From: Haloglomus litoreum
GTDB lineage: Archaea; Halobacteriota; Halobacteria; Halobacteriales; Haloarculaceae
DNA: 64,000 bases
NCBI RefSeq assembly: GCF_029338515.1
Contig: NZ_CP119988.1
Location: forward strand, 2,232,001 to 2,296,000
Direction: 5' to 3'
The translations under genes and the position numbers were made by a program. The notes under the pieces are model-generated. The model worked only from the letters and a program-made list of their open reading frames with translations, made no database searches and was not told where the DNA came from. Of this stretch, positions 17,671 through 26,276 are shown piece by piece. Position 1 is the stretch's first letter, and every line of letters starts with the position of its first letter.

Positions 17671-17840
17671 GTACCATCGGGTATCCGGGACCGAACCACC
17701 ATCGATGACCCGGACGCACGACCGATGCCGGAGGCACTCCCGGCCGGTCGACGGGGATTGCACTCGACCAGCCAACCGGGGCCCCCGGCCGGTCGGCCGG
17801 GGCCACCCGTGGCTCCAGGACAGGCCGGCGAGGGAGTGGT

Positions 17841-18338
17841 TCAGCGCCGAGCGGTGGTCCGGAGGAGGCACCGGACCTGTGGGAGCGTCGACGCCGGCGC
17901 TGACTCGAACGGTACCCAGCGGTACCCGATGACCCCCTCCATCCGCTCCGCAGCGGGTTCCGTCAGCAGCGAGCAGTCGAACACCTCGTAGCACGTGACC
18001 GCCGGGGTGTGGCGGTGGTGGTACCAGACGCTCGTGAGCGGTTCGCCGACGAGGACCCGACAGCCGAGTTCCTCGTCGAGCTCCCGCCGAAGTCCGTCGG
18101 CGGGCCGTTCGTCCGGTCGGAGGCCACCGCCGGGGAGTGTCCAGAACGTCGATCCGTCGTCGTGACGCTCCTTGACCAGCAGTGCCCGGTCCGCGCCCGT
18201 GACCAGTGCCTTGACCCCGGTTCGCAGCCGGCGGTCGTTGCTCGGCGTGTTCACCCGCCGCACGTCGCGCCCAGCGTCACCGCTGGAGCCCTCGAACCGC
18301 TCGTCGCCGTGGGGAGACGTACCGTCGCGGGAAACCAT
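17841..18338 (-). CDS. NUDIX hydrolase
   Basis: A 165-residue protein with a complete Nudix box GGGLRPDERPADGLRRELDEEL (G-x5-E-x7-REL-x-EE pattern) in the middle, preceded by ALLVKERHDDGSTFWTLP. The family cleaves nucleoside diphosphates linked to another group; the substrate cannot be told. ATG 18338 is chosen because a TATA-like TACTAATG lies about 29 bases upstream, which excludes the in-frame ATG at 18365. The N-terminal ~45 residues are polar and variable. Confidence 0.87.
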   Translation of the reverse strand: MVSRDGTSPHGDERFEGSSGDAGRDVRRVNTPSNDRRLRTGVKALVTGADRALLVKERHDDGSTFWTLPGGGLRPDERPADGLRRELDEELGCRVLVGEPLTSVWYHHRHTPAVTCYEVFDCSLLTEPAAERMEGVIGYRWVPFESAPASTLPQVRCLLRTTARR

Positions 18339-18362
18339 GGGCCGACTGCCACCGTCCGGGAC

Positions 18363-18370
18363 CATTAGTA
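18363..18370 (-). promoter_or_regulatory. TATA-like promoter of the NUDIX gene
   Basis: TACTAATG on the minus strand, about 29 bases before the ATG at 18338. Confidence 0.5.
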
Positions 18371-18517
18371 GCCGCCGCGTACCTCCACCGAACCAGTGCC
18401 GACGGGACGGGCCCCCCGACCGCCAGCGCCGGGGCGACAGGCTCTCGAAGCGTCGCCCATCTCGTCGCCCGGCGCAACCCATTCCAGCGGTCGGCACGGA
18501 CGGGGGGGCCTAAGCTG

Positions 18518-18527
18518 CCTATAACGA
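18518..18527 (+). promoter_or_regulatory. TATA-like promoter of cetZ
   Basis: CCTATAACGA is centred about 32 bases before the cetZ ATG at 18555. This fits leaderless or near-leaderless transcription. Confidence 0.6.
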
Positions 18528-18554
18528 AAGTCGGAGTGGGCGTGTGTCGGAGAT

Positions 18555-19730
18555 ATGAAACTCGCTGTCGTCGGGTTCGGCAACGCTGGCGGCAAGGTCC
18601 TGGACGAACTGCTCGCCTTCGAGGACGATACGGGGCGGGCGATGGTGAGCGCGGCACTCGCGATCAACTCGGCGAAGGTCGACCTGGCGCGACTCGAACG
18701 GGTCCCGGACAGCTACCGGGTGCTCGTCGGGCAGGCGGACGGGCGGGTCAAGGGCCACGGCGTCGGGAGCGACCCCGACCTGGGTGCCAGCATCACCGAG
18801 GCCGATATGCACGAGATCGACCGCGCACTCGACCAGGTCCCCCTCTACGAGATCGATGCCTTCCTCGTCATCGCCGGCCTCGGCGGCGGCACCGGGAGCG
18901 GCGGCGCCCCGAAACTGACGAAACACCTCCGGGAGATCTACGAGGAGCCCGTCTACGGGCTCGGCATCCTCCCCAGCGAGGACGAGGGCGGCCGTGCGGC
19001 GCTGAACGCCGCCCGGTCGCTCCGGTCGTTCACCGAGGCGGCCTCGAACCTCATCCTGTTCGACAACGCCGCGTGGCGTGGGGGCTCGGACTCCATCGAG
19101 TCGGGGTACGACCGGACGAACCGCGAGATGGTCACCCGGCTCGCAACACTCCTCTCCGCGGGCGAGGTCGACGGGTCGACCCTCTCGGAGAACGCGATGG
19201 ACGCCAGTGACATCCGCCGGACCCTCGCGACCGGTGGCGTGAGCTCCATCGCCTACGCGGAGGCCCGACTCGAGGCCGAGACACGGCGGCAGCAGGGCCT
19301 ACTGGGGAGCCTCCGCTCGAACCAGGCCGGCAACGGCGCCGACGGCGCGACCAAGGTCAGCGGGCTCATCCGGCAGGCAGTCCAGTCCAGGCTGACCTGC
19401 TCGGCCGACGTGAGCTCCGTGGAGCGTTCGCTCATCGTCCTCTCCGGGCCACCCGGCGAGTTCTCCCGGAAGGGGCTGGAGAGCGGCCGCCGCTGGCTCG
19501 AGGAGGAGACCGGCAGCGTGGAGGTCCTCGCCGGCGACGACCCTCGCCGGAACGCCGACCGGCTGTCGGTGGCCATCCTCCTCTCGAACCCCACGCGGGT
19601 CCCGCGACTGGAGCAGATACAGCAACAGGCCGTCGCCGCACAGGACCGCATCGAGGAGCAGAGCCGCGACCGTGATCAGGCGATCCGGACGCTCATCACC
19701 GACGACGGGGACCGACTGGACCCGCTCTGA
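18555..19730 (+). CDS. cetZ: CetZ tubulin/FtsZ-superfamily cytoskeletal protein
   Basis: A 391-residue GTPase of the archaeal CetZ group. VGFGNAGGKV opens the fold, GLGGGTGSGG (about 108-117) is the tubulin signature that binds GTP phosphates, and TRLATLLSAGEV with ATGGVSSIAYAEA lies in the second domain. The length fits CetZ (about 360-400) rather than FtsZ. The family forms filaments that set cell shape and motility-related rod development in haloarchaea. The C-terminal ~40 residues are polar and probably disordered. The gene is alone, with its own promoter and divergent from the NUDIX gene. Confidence 0.95.
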   Translation: MKLAVVGFGNAGGKVLDELLAFEDDTGRAMVSAALAINSAKVDLARLERVPDSYRVLVGQADGRVKGHGVGSDPDLGASITEADMHEIDRALDQVPLYEIDAFLVIAGLGGGTGSGGAPKLTKHLREIYEEPVYGLGILPSEDEGGRAALNAARSLRSFTEAASNLILFDNAAWRGGSDSIESGYDRTNREMVTRLATLLSAGEVDGSTLSENAMDASDIRRTLATGGVSSIAYAEARLEAETRRQQGLLGSLRSNQAGNGADGATKVSGLIRQAVQSRLTCSADVSSVERSLIVLSGPPGEFSRKGLESGRRWLEEETGSVEVLAGDDPRRNADRLSVAILLSNPTRVPRLEQIQQQAVAAQDRIEEQSRDRDQAIRTLITDDGDRLDPL

Positions 19731-19791
19731 GCAACGGCGCGGTGTTCGGTTGCTGTCCGCGACCTCGACTGGATGTGGGGACAGCGAGCCT

Positions 19792-20052
19792 TCAGTCCCG
19801 GCGCATCGTCTCGTGCAGCGCCATCCAGCCCAGCGGGAGCATCGTCACGACGAGCGTGAGCGCGACCAGCTCCAGCGGCCCCTCGCCGAGCCGATTGAAG
19901 TCGAGCACGACCCGCCAGTCGCCGTTGAAGTAGGCCATGGTGATCGCGACCCACGCGATCAACAGTGCGACCGAGCCGACGTAGATGACGTAGAGCGCGG
20001 CGAACGACCGGAGGCGGCGGGCGGCGTCCTCGCCGGAGGTCGCTCCACTCAT
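19792..20052 (-). CDS. small membrane protein, two spans
   Basis: An 86-residue protein with spans at about LYVIYVGSVALLIAWVAI and LELVALTLVVTMLPLGWM and a basic C-terminus. ATG 20052 is preferred to a GTG nine bases upstream. It is convergent with cetZ, 61 bases away. No recognised family and no clear promoter, so the function is open. Confidence 0.65.
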   Translation of the reverse strand: MSGATSGEDAARRLRSFAALYVIYVGSVALLIAWVAITMAYFNGDWRVVLDFNRLGEGPLELVALTLVVTMLPLGWMALHETMRRD

Positions 20053-20374
20053 CCCGACCACCCCTGCCCGGCAGCCGCCGTGGACCGTGCGGGAGTGGCC
20101 GGCACACCGTCGATGGCGGTCACGCCGTGCCGTGGATCGCGCTCATCACAGGTCGACGGCTGCCCGTGCCAGCCCGTTGCGCCGTCATGGAGCATGGTAC
20201 CCGACCGGGGGACGGCAGCCGACTATAGTATAGGTCCGTTACCGCCGGGGCACCCCGGAGTAGCGGCTGGCACCCGATGCGGGTGCCGGGTAGCCGATGC
20301 AGGCGGCCCCAGCGGGCTGATGTGCAGCCGACGCTGGGAGTCCCAGCGGGGGGAGGGGACACCGGGCCCATCCA

Positions 20375-20524
20375 TCAGACCTGCATGGGCTGGATGGCGC
20401 AGCTGTGGTCTCCGGTTCCGGGCCCGGCCGCGGTCGCGGCGTGTCGTTCGGCCCTCGACTCCGCAGCGGTCCGGGAGGGGTGGAACCCGATCCGTCCACA
20501 GGCCTCGCAGTGGATCTCGTACAT
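20375..20524 (-). CDS. 49-residue zinc-ribbon-like microprotein
   Basis: The short ORF starts at ATG 20524 and begins MYEIHCEACGRIGFH, a CxxC knuckle, with a later HSC near its end (DHSCAIQ), enough for a small zinc site. A TATA-like GATAGTAATGG lies about 37 bases upstream on the minus strand. Haloarchaea encode many such Cys-rich microproteins. The role is unknown. Confidence 0.6.
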   Translation of the reverse strand: MYEIHCEACGRIGFHPSRTAAESRAERHAATAAGPGTGDHSCAIQPMQV

Positions 20525-20628
20525 GGTCTGCGGACGAGTGCTGGCGGGTGTGGGCGATAGTAATGGACCGCTTTCCGGGGCTGTACTCGTCGGCAGGGCG
20601 GGGCACCTGTTCGGCTTGCGGCCCCGTC

Positions 20629-21483
20629 TCAGGGCCCCTCGGCTGCCGCGCCCACGGCCCGCGCCGGCGAGCCGACGACCCGCGTGTCCGGCGGTACGTC
20701 GTCGAGCACCGTCGCGTGCATCCCCAGTTCCGCGCCGTCGCCGACGACGACGTCCGTGGCGACGGTGACGCCCGGGTGGACGGTGACCCGCTCGCCCAGC
20801 GTCGCCCCGCCGGCCAGGCCACTCCCGAACGCCAGCGTCGTCCGCGGGCCGACTTGGGCCTGGTGTGCGAGGTGGACACCGCCGCTGAGTTTGGCGCCCC
20901 GCCCGACGACCGTCCGGTCGAAGACGGCCCGGTCGACGACGCAGTTCGGACCGACGGTCGCGCCGGCCTCGACCACGACCTCGCCGACGTGTGGCTGGTG
21001 GTGGAGGTCCCCCGCCCCGTCGCGCTGGTAGCCGAAGCCTGGCGTCCCGATGACGGCCCCGGCGCCGACGCTGGCGCCGTCCTCCAGCGTCACGCAGTCG
21101 TCGACGTGGGCCCCGGGTCCGACGTGGCAGTCGCGACCGACGGTGGCGCCGTCGCCGACCGTCGCGCTCGGGTGGATGGTCGGCTCGGGCGGGGGCGCGA
21201 GGAACTCGCGGGCGGCGCGGACGAAGGCCAGCTGCGGACGGTCGTGGTGGATCAGTGTCCGGTCCGCCAGGTGGCCGACCGACGGCCGGCAGATGACCGC
21301 GCCCGCGTGCGTGGCCTCGACCGGTGCCGCGTCCGCGTGGACGGAGAACGCGAGGTCGCGTGGTCCGGCGGCACCCAGCGATTCGATGTCGTCGAGGCGG
21401 GTCGGCTCGCCCACGTGCGGCGCATCGAGGTACCGCGCGACCGTCGTGGAGGCCACCGAGCGGCTCGACTGCGTCCCGTGCAT
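20629..21483 (-). CDS. LpxD-like left-handed beta-helix acyltransferase
   Basis: A 284-residue protein. The N-domain (GPRDLAFSV, AGAVICRPSV) resembles the uridine-binding domain of UDP-3-O-acylglucosamine N-acyltransferase. It is followed by imperfect hexapeptide repeats (IHPSATVGDGATVGRDCHVG onward) with the GFGYQRDG motif and a GGVHLAHQAQVG loop carrying the His expected for catalysis. Archaea make no lipid A, so the acceptor is probably a UDP-sugar for a surface glycan (inference). It is divergent from a Gfo/Idh sugar oxidoreductase. Its ATG is about 30 bases from a TATA-like CATTACAA. Confidence 0.85.
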   Translation of the reverse strand: MHGTQSSRSVASTTVARYLDAPHVGEPTRLDDIESLGAAGPRDLAFSVHADAAPVEATHAGAVICRPSVGHLADRTLIHHDRPQLAFVRAAREFLAPPPEPTIHPSATVGDGATVGRDCHVGPGAHVDDCVTLEDGASVGAGAVIGTPGFGYQRDGAGDLHHQPHVGEVVVEAGATVGPNCVVDRAVFDRTVVGRGAKLSGGVHLAHQAQVGPRTTLAFGSGLAGGATLGERVTVHPGVTVATDVVVGDGAELGMHATVLDDVPPDTRVVGSPARAVGAAAEGP

Positions 21484-21508
21484 GGGCCGGGCTGCCGGGC
21501 TGTGGAGG

Positions 21509-21516
21509 TTGTAATG
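21509..21516 (-). promoter_or_regulatory. TATA-like promoter of the LpxD-like gene
   Basis: CATTACAA on the minus strand, centred 30 bases before the ATG at 21483. Confidence 0.55.
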
Positions 21517-21550
21517 CAGCGCCTACCCGCGTCCGCCCGGGCGTACGCCG

Positions 21551-21560
21551 GGGATAACAA
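21551..21560 (+). promoter_or_regulatory. TATA-like promoter of the Gfo/Idh gene
   Basis: GGGATAACAA is centred about 31 bases before ATG 21588. The in-frame ATG at 21579 would lie before the expected transcript start. Confidence 0.55.
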
Positions 21561-21587
21561 TGACCGGCTCGCGGCTCGATGGAGTCG

Positions 21588-22739
21588 ATGACACTCCGCA
21601 CTGCAGTCGTCGGTGGGGGCGCGGTCTCGGACATCCACCTCTCCGGAGTCGCGAAGAACCCCCGGACGGAGCTGGTCGCCATCTGTGACGTGGACGAGGT
21701 GACCGCCCGGGAGAAGGCACTCGAGTACGGCATCCTGCCGTACACGGACCTGGACGACCTGCTGGCGTCCGAGGACCTCGACTGGCTCCACCTCTGTACG
21801 CCGGTCGCGACCCACCTGCCGCTGGCCGAGACGATCATCGAGGCGGGCGTCCCCATCCTCATCGAGAAGCCCGTGACGGACACGGCCGCGGAGGCCGAAC
21901 AGCTCCGCGCCCTCGCACGTCAACACGGGGTCCCCGTCGCGGTCGTCCGGAACCACCGGTTCACGTCGGCCATGCGGGAGGCGACGGCGGCGGTCGAGGC
22001 CGGCGACCTCGGCGAGGTACGTGCCGTCGAGGTGACCTACACGGGGAACACCTGGCCGGACGAGGTGAACCGGGGGTCGTGGACCTTCGACCTCCCAGGT
22101 GGCGAGTTCGAGGAGGGCATCCCGCACCCCATCTACCTCGCACTCGGCGCCGGCGGCTTCCCGGTCGACGAGGCCAGCGTGCAGGCGGTCACCAGCCGTC
22201 ACGGGGCGTACGAGCAGGGGTTCAGCTACGACGGCCTGTCGATCCAGTACCCGACCGCCGAGGAGACCCTCTGTGGGGTGACCGTCCTGGCGGGCGCGGT
22301 GCCCCAGCGCACGGTCGACATCCACGGCACGGACGCCTCGCTGGTCGTCGACCAGGTCTCCGGGACCGTCGTTCGCCTGAACCGCGACTACAAGGCCTCG
22401 CCGCTGGCCCGGCTCCGGAACGACCTCGACCGGGCGGCCGGGCGGCTCCGTGGGACCGTCGAGAACGTCCGTGACGCGGTGACCGCGCGCCGGCACGACG
22501 ACTGGGACCACCAGCGCCTGCGGAACCCCCACTACTACCAGTTCGACCGCGAGGCCGCGCGCCTCCTGGCCGGCGAGGACCCGCTCGTCCCGCTGGACGA
22601 CGGGGTGTGGACGCTCCGGCTGATGGAAGCGGTCCGCGAGGCGGCGGGTCGCGAGCGGACCGACCAGGCCGCGGATGCCGACGTCCGGACCGCCGAGGGC
22701 ACCGCGGAGGCCACGATTCCGGAGCCGCCGGACAACTGA
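21588..22739 (+). CDS. Gfo/Idh/MocA-family sugar oxidoreductase
   Basis: A 383-residue NAD(P)-dependent oxidoreductase. The N-terminal Rossmann domain has AVVGGGAVSDIHLSG; LIEKPVTDTAAEAE holds the EKP motif with the catalytic Lys. The C-terminal alpha/beta domain lies from about residue 125. Such enzymes oxidise the 3-hydroxyl or other positions of nucleotide sugars. Together with the divergent LpxD-like N-acyltransferase this suggests synthesis of an acylated amino sugar, as in bacterial 3-oxo-sugar pathways, although no aminotransferase is seen between them. Start chosen from promoter spacing. Confidence 0.9.
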   Translation: MTLRTAVVGGGAVSDIHLSGVAKNPRTELVAICDVDEVTAREKALEYGILPYTDLDDLLASEDLDWLHLCTPVATHLPLAETIIEAGVPILIEKPVTDTAAEAEQLRALARQHGVPVAVVRNHRFTSAMREATAAVEAGDLGEVRAVEVTYTGNTWPDEVNRGSWTFDLPGGEFEEGIPHPIYLALGAGGFPVDEASVQAVTSRHGAYEQGFSYDGLSIQYPTAEETLCGVTVLAGAVPQRTVDIHGTDASLVVDQVSGTVVRLNRDYKASPLARLRNDLDRAAGRLRGTVENVRDAVTARRHDDWDHQRLRNPHYYQFDREAARLLAGEDPLVPLDDGVWTLRLMEAVREAAGRERTDQAADADVRTAEGTAEATIPEPPDN

Positions 22740-23173
22740 CCGGCCCGACAACAGGTCCGCTCCACAACCGACCCGCCGGCCGGGGCGACCGCCGTGTGAG
22801 CGCGCTGTTCGTCCGGGCTGGTGGGCGTGGCAGGTCCGGGGCCTGCTCCACGATACGGATGAGTGGGAACGATAATCCTTCTGCCCCGGATATTAGTTCT
22901 CAAACCCAGATATTGTATCGATATATCCGTATCCGAAAGCACATCCGCGAGTCTTCGTCGATGTTGCGACTGGTGGATGCAGCTCGTCGTAGCCGAGGGT
23001 TCGTCCACGGGCAGTCGCCGGCGATGGCCGGGAGACGGTCCGAGCGGGAGGTCACGTCCGCGGAACCACTCCACAGCCTCGACCGGCGCACGGGGTCCAG
23101 CGTTCCCCCGCGCATCGAGGTGTCCCGGTACGTTCCTGTGACTTAAATAGTATTGACACGATGGAGGTGATAC
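22740..23173. other. intergenic region with an AT-rich island
   Basis: Between the oxidoreductase and the HalOD1 gene. Bases about 22870-22935 are strikingly AT-rich, with GATAATCC, GGATATTAG, TATTGTATCGATATATCC. A 61-codon plus-strand ORF (22961-23146) begins about 39 bases after the last of these, but its basic composition does not support a gene. The segment 23141-23152 (ACTTAAATAGTA) is the HalOD1 promoter. Confidence 0.5.
23141..23152 (+). promoter_or_regulatory. TATA-like promoter of the HalOD1 gene
   Basis: ACTTAAATAGTA is centred about 28 bases before the ATG at 23174. Confidence 0.6.
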
Positions 23174-23467
23174 ATGAACGAACGAAGGTCGACCACTGAT
23201 GGGTCTCACGGGGGGAATTCTCCGACCGGTCACGTATTCGAGGCAGGCGAGCAACCGGTTGCCGAAGCCGTCGTCGAGGCCACATCGACGGTGACCGGGC
23301 GGGACCCGCTCGACATGGAGCCGCTGTTCGACGTGGTCGACCCCGACGCCCTGGAGACCCTCGTCGCCGGACCCGCCGGGAGCGCAGGTGTGAGCGTCTC
23401 CTTCCAGTTCGAGGGGCGGCAGATCACCGTCCAGCGCGGCGGCCGGATCCACATCGCCGACGGCTAG
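23174..23467 (+). CDS. stand-alone HalOD1 output-domain protein
   Basis: A 97-residue acidic protein that fits the haloarchaeal output domain HalOD1: PVAEAVVEATSTVTGRDPLDMEPLFDVVDPDALETL, then a short beta meander with VSVSFQFEGRQITVQRGG. In longer proteins this domain sits behind receiver or PAS modules; alone it is a common haloarchaeal small protein. It has its own promoter. A second one is encoded at 54702-55001. The molecular role is not established. Confidence 0.8.
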   Translation: MNERRSTTDGSHGGNSPTGHVFEAGEQPVAEAVVEATSTVTGRDPLDMEPLFDVVDPDALETLVAGPAGSAGVSVSFQFEGRQITVQRGGRIHIADG

Positions 23468-23537
23468 CGCCGGTCCCCCGACCTCGAGAATCGCGACCCT
23501 GCGCCCCCGCGCTCGGCAGGTGACCGCGCCTGCCGTG

Positions 23538-24485
23538 CTATCGCCGAGTTCCTCCGTCGACCAGTGTCCCCAGTCCCGACTCCAGGTCGACGGTCGGTTC
23601 GTACCCGAGCAGCTGCCGGGCCCGGTCGATGGCGGCGCGGCTGTCCTCGACGTCGCCCTCGCGGGCGTCCGTGTGGACGATATCGGAGTCCGAGCCGGTC
23701 ACCGACAGGATCTGCTCGGCGAGCTCCCGGATGGTGACGGACCGGCCGGTCCCGATGTTGATGGGGGTGCCGGCGACCGCGTCGCCGTCGGCGGTCGCGG
23801 CGGCGAGGTTCGCCCGCACCACGTCATCGACGTGGACGAAGTCGCGTGTCTGGCCGCCGTCGCCGTGTATCGCCAGCGGGCGGCCCGCCCGGGCCCGGCG
23901 GAGGAACGTCGTGATGACGTTGCTGTAGTCGCTCGCCGCCTGCCCCGGCCCGTAGATGTTGAAGTACCGCAGCGCGACCGTCTCCAGGCCGTAGCGGTCG
24001 GCGTACGTCCGGGCGTACGCCTCGGCGGCGAGCTTGCTCACCCCGTATGGTGATTCCGGCACGAGCGGCTCCGTCTCCGTGACGGGCACCGCCGCGGGCT
24101 CCCCGTAGACGGCGGCGCTGGAGGCCAGGACCACCCTGGCGTCCTCGTACCGGGCGCGGTCGAGCACCTGGAGGCTCCCGGTCGCGTTCGTGCGGTGGCA
24201 CGCCACCGGCGCCTCGACGGACCGTGGGACGCTCACCATCGCCGCCTGGTGGAACACGAGGTCGACACCGGCCATGGCCTCGGCGACGGCCTCCGGGTCG
24301 GCCACGTCCCCCTCGAACAGCGTCGCCTCCGCGGGAACGGCCTCGGCCGTGCCGGTCGAGCAGTCGTCCAGCACGCGGACCTCGTTCTCGGGAAGCAGCG
24401 CGGCGGCCAGATGGCTCCCGACGAACCCCGCCCCGCCGGTGACGAGCACCCGGCTGTCGGTCACCGGTGACTGGTGCCCCGACAT
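23538..24485 (-). CDS. NAD-dependent nucleotide-sugar epimerase/dehydratase (GalE-like)
   Basis: A 315-residue extended short-chain dehydrogenase. GGAGFVGSHLA is the NAD-binding loop; ASSAAVYGEP and SPYGVSKLAAE give the S...YxxxK catalytic set; RYFNIYGPGQ and RDFVHVDDVVRA are typical of UDP-glucose/UDP-GlcNAc 4-epimerases. Its ATG at 24485 overlaps the stop of the phosphodiesterase gene, so both come from one transcript. The substrate cannot be separated among UDP-sugars. Confidence 0.9.
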   Translation of the reverse strand: MSGHQSPVTDSRVLVTGGAGFVGSHLAAALLPENEVRVLDDCSTGTAEAVPAEATLFEGDVADPEAVAEAMAGVDLVFHQAAMVSVPRSVEAPVACHRTNATGSLQVLDRARYEDARVVLASSAAVYGEPAAVPVTETEPLVPESPYGVSKLAAEAYARTYADRYGLETVALRYFNIYGPGQAASDYSNVITTFLRRARAGRPLAIHGDGGQTRDFVHVDDVVRANLAAATADGDAVAGTPINIGTGRSVTIRELAEQILSVTGSDSDIVHTDAREGDVEDSRAAIDRARQLLGYEPTVDLESGLGTLVDGGTRR

Positions 24486-26128
24486 CAGTCTAGATACCCC
24501 AGGCCCCGGAGGCGGTCCTCGACGGCCGCCGCCTCCTCGTCGTCCGTCGGTTCCGGCCCGTCGGCATCCGGGTCGTCACGGGACCCCGGCTCCTCGCTCG
24601 CGTCGGCGGGGGGCCCCAGCTCGACCGCACGACTCACCGGGTCCGACCCCGGCTCGAACGCCTCCGTCCACACTCGCCCGTCCGTGTCGGCGGGGACCGG
24701 CTCGCCGACCGTGTGCAGCAGCGTCGGGGCGAGGTCGTACACCGTCGCGTCCGCGAGGCGCGTCCCCGGCTGGATGCTCGGCCCCCAGACGAGGGCGATG
24801 CCCTCGCTCCGGTGTGTCGCGTTCAGCGACTCGGGGGCCGTGTAGACGGTCTCGGTGAGCGAGGTGCCGATGTGGTAGTCGCCGGCACCCCGGACCACGA
24901 GGTCCGGTGCCCGCTCGTCGGTCGGGAACAGCGCCGACCCCTCGTGGACCTGGACGACCGGGTCGCCGGTCGCCGGGTCACGGAGCGAGCGGAGTACCGC
25001 GGCGACCTCGTCGCGGATCCGGGTCCGGTCCTCGGGGGGGACGGTGCCCTCCGCGAACCGCTCCGTGTCGTTGACGTAGACCAGTCCCGCGCCGTAGCAG
25101 AACGCCAGTGTCTCCCCGTAGTCGACGTCGAACAGGACGTGGTCGCCAGGGACCGTCGACGCGACCCGCTCGACCAGGGTCGTCGGGAGCCGTCGCAGGA
25201 CGGCCGACTCGTCCAGCCCGAGGCGCTCGAGGGTGTCACGGACGGACGCCTTCCCGATACCGAGCCGGGCGAGCGCTCCGCGGGCCCCGGATGGCTCGGT
25301 TGCTGTGAGGTAGCCGGCTCGCTCCAGCGCGGTGTTGACGTTGACGATGGTCTCGACCGGGCCGAACCCGTGGTCCGAGACCACGAACAGCGTCGCGTCG
25401 TGGCGCTCGACGTACGCCAGCACCTCGCCCAGGATCTCGTCCAGCAGCCGGTAGTGCTCGAGGATACGGTCCTCGTCCCAGACGAGGTGCTGGAGCCGGT
25501 CGGGCGCCGTGTAGACGAAGAAGAACAGCCGCCAGTCCTCGCGCTCCATCAGGAGCCGCATCAGCTCCCGCCGCGCCCCGACGGCGGCCTCGAGGTCGCT
25601 CACGAGGTCGTCCGGCCGGTCGGCGTACTCGTTCCAGTCGAGACCGATGCGGTAGTCCGGGACCGTCTCCCGGACGGTCTCGGCGAGGCTGGAGGGGTGC
25701 GTGGCCCGCTCGTCGAGCCGCGGGGTCATCATCCCGCTGACGAGTTCGCCGTCGATTGGCTGTGCGGGGTAGGTCATCGGGACGTTGGCGACGACAGCCG
25801 GGGAGAGCCGCTCCCAGAGCGGCGTGGCGGTGATGTCGTCCGAGGTGGTCATCCGGTGGGTGTAGTCCGGCTGGAGCCGCCGGAAGCCGTACGAGCCGTG
25901 CCTGTCCGGCCGCACGCCCGTCGCGAGCGACGGCCACGCGAGCGCGGTCGTCGCCGGCGTGGTGCTCTCCAGCGGACCCGCGGCTCCCTCGGTCAGCAGC
26001 CGCCCGAAGTTCGGAAGCTCGCCCGCGCTGGCCCATCGCTCCAGCAGGTTCCACGGGACACCGTCGAGTCCGAGTACGAACGCCCTGGTGCGCTCCGACA
26101 CCGCCGTCTCCGCGTGTTCCTCGTTCAT
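24485..26128 (-). CDS. type I phosphodiesterase/nucleotide pyrophosphatase (alkaline phosphatase superfamily)
   Basis: A 547-residue metalloenzyme. LGLDGVPWNLLERW carries the first metal Asp, TTPATTALAWPSLATG the Thr nucleophile and metal loop, and VVSDHGFGPVE and DYHIGTSLT later ligands. The closest pattern is the AP-superfamily phosphodiesterases found next to glycan genes in archaea. No signal peptide or span is evident and the tail is acidic. ATG 26128 is preferred; the longer in-frame start at 26224 would add a non-acidic leader. It is translationally coupled to the epimerase. Substrate unknown. Confidence 0.85.
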   Translation of the reverse strand: MNEEHAETAVSERTRAFVLGLDGVPWNLLERWASAGELPNFGRLLTEGAAGPLESTTPATTALAWPSLATGVRPDRHGSYGFRRLQPDYTHRMTTSDDITATPLWERLSPAVVANVPMTYPAQPIDGELVSGMMTPRLDERATHPSSLAETVRETVPDYRIGLDWNEYADRPDDLVSDLEAAVGARRELMRLLMEREDWRLFFFVYTAPDRLQHLVWDEDRILEHYRLLDEILGEVLAYVERHDATLFVVSDHGFGPVETIVNVNTALERAGYLTATEPSGARGALARLGIGKASVRDTLERLGLDESAVLRRLPTTLVERVASTVPGDHVLFDVDYGETLAFCYGAGLVYVNDTERFAEGTVPPEDRTRIRDEVAAVLRSLRDPATGDPVVQVHEGSALFPTDERAPDLVVRGAGDYHIGTSLTETVYTAPESLNATHRSEGIALVWGPSIQPGTRLADATVYDLAPTLLHTVGEPVPADTDGRVWTEAFEPGSDPVSRAVELGPPADASEEPGSRDDPDADGPEPTDDEEAAAVEDRLRGLGYLD

Positions 26129-26276
26129 CGTTGGTGTGGCCCCGCTCGGGACCGGTCCCCTCGGGGTCGTTACCGGTCGGGAGCCGACGCCGCCCCTTCG
26201 TAATGGAGCCCTTACTCGCAGCACGGACGGGGACGCTCACTGCCCGGCACCTCGCGGGCGGACCGACGGTCCGTCC

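Noticed and set aside
22961-23146. 61-codon ORF downstream of an AT-rich island
   Set aside because: Basic composition and a 39-base promoter spacing without other support.
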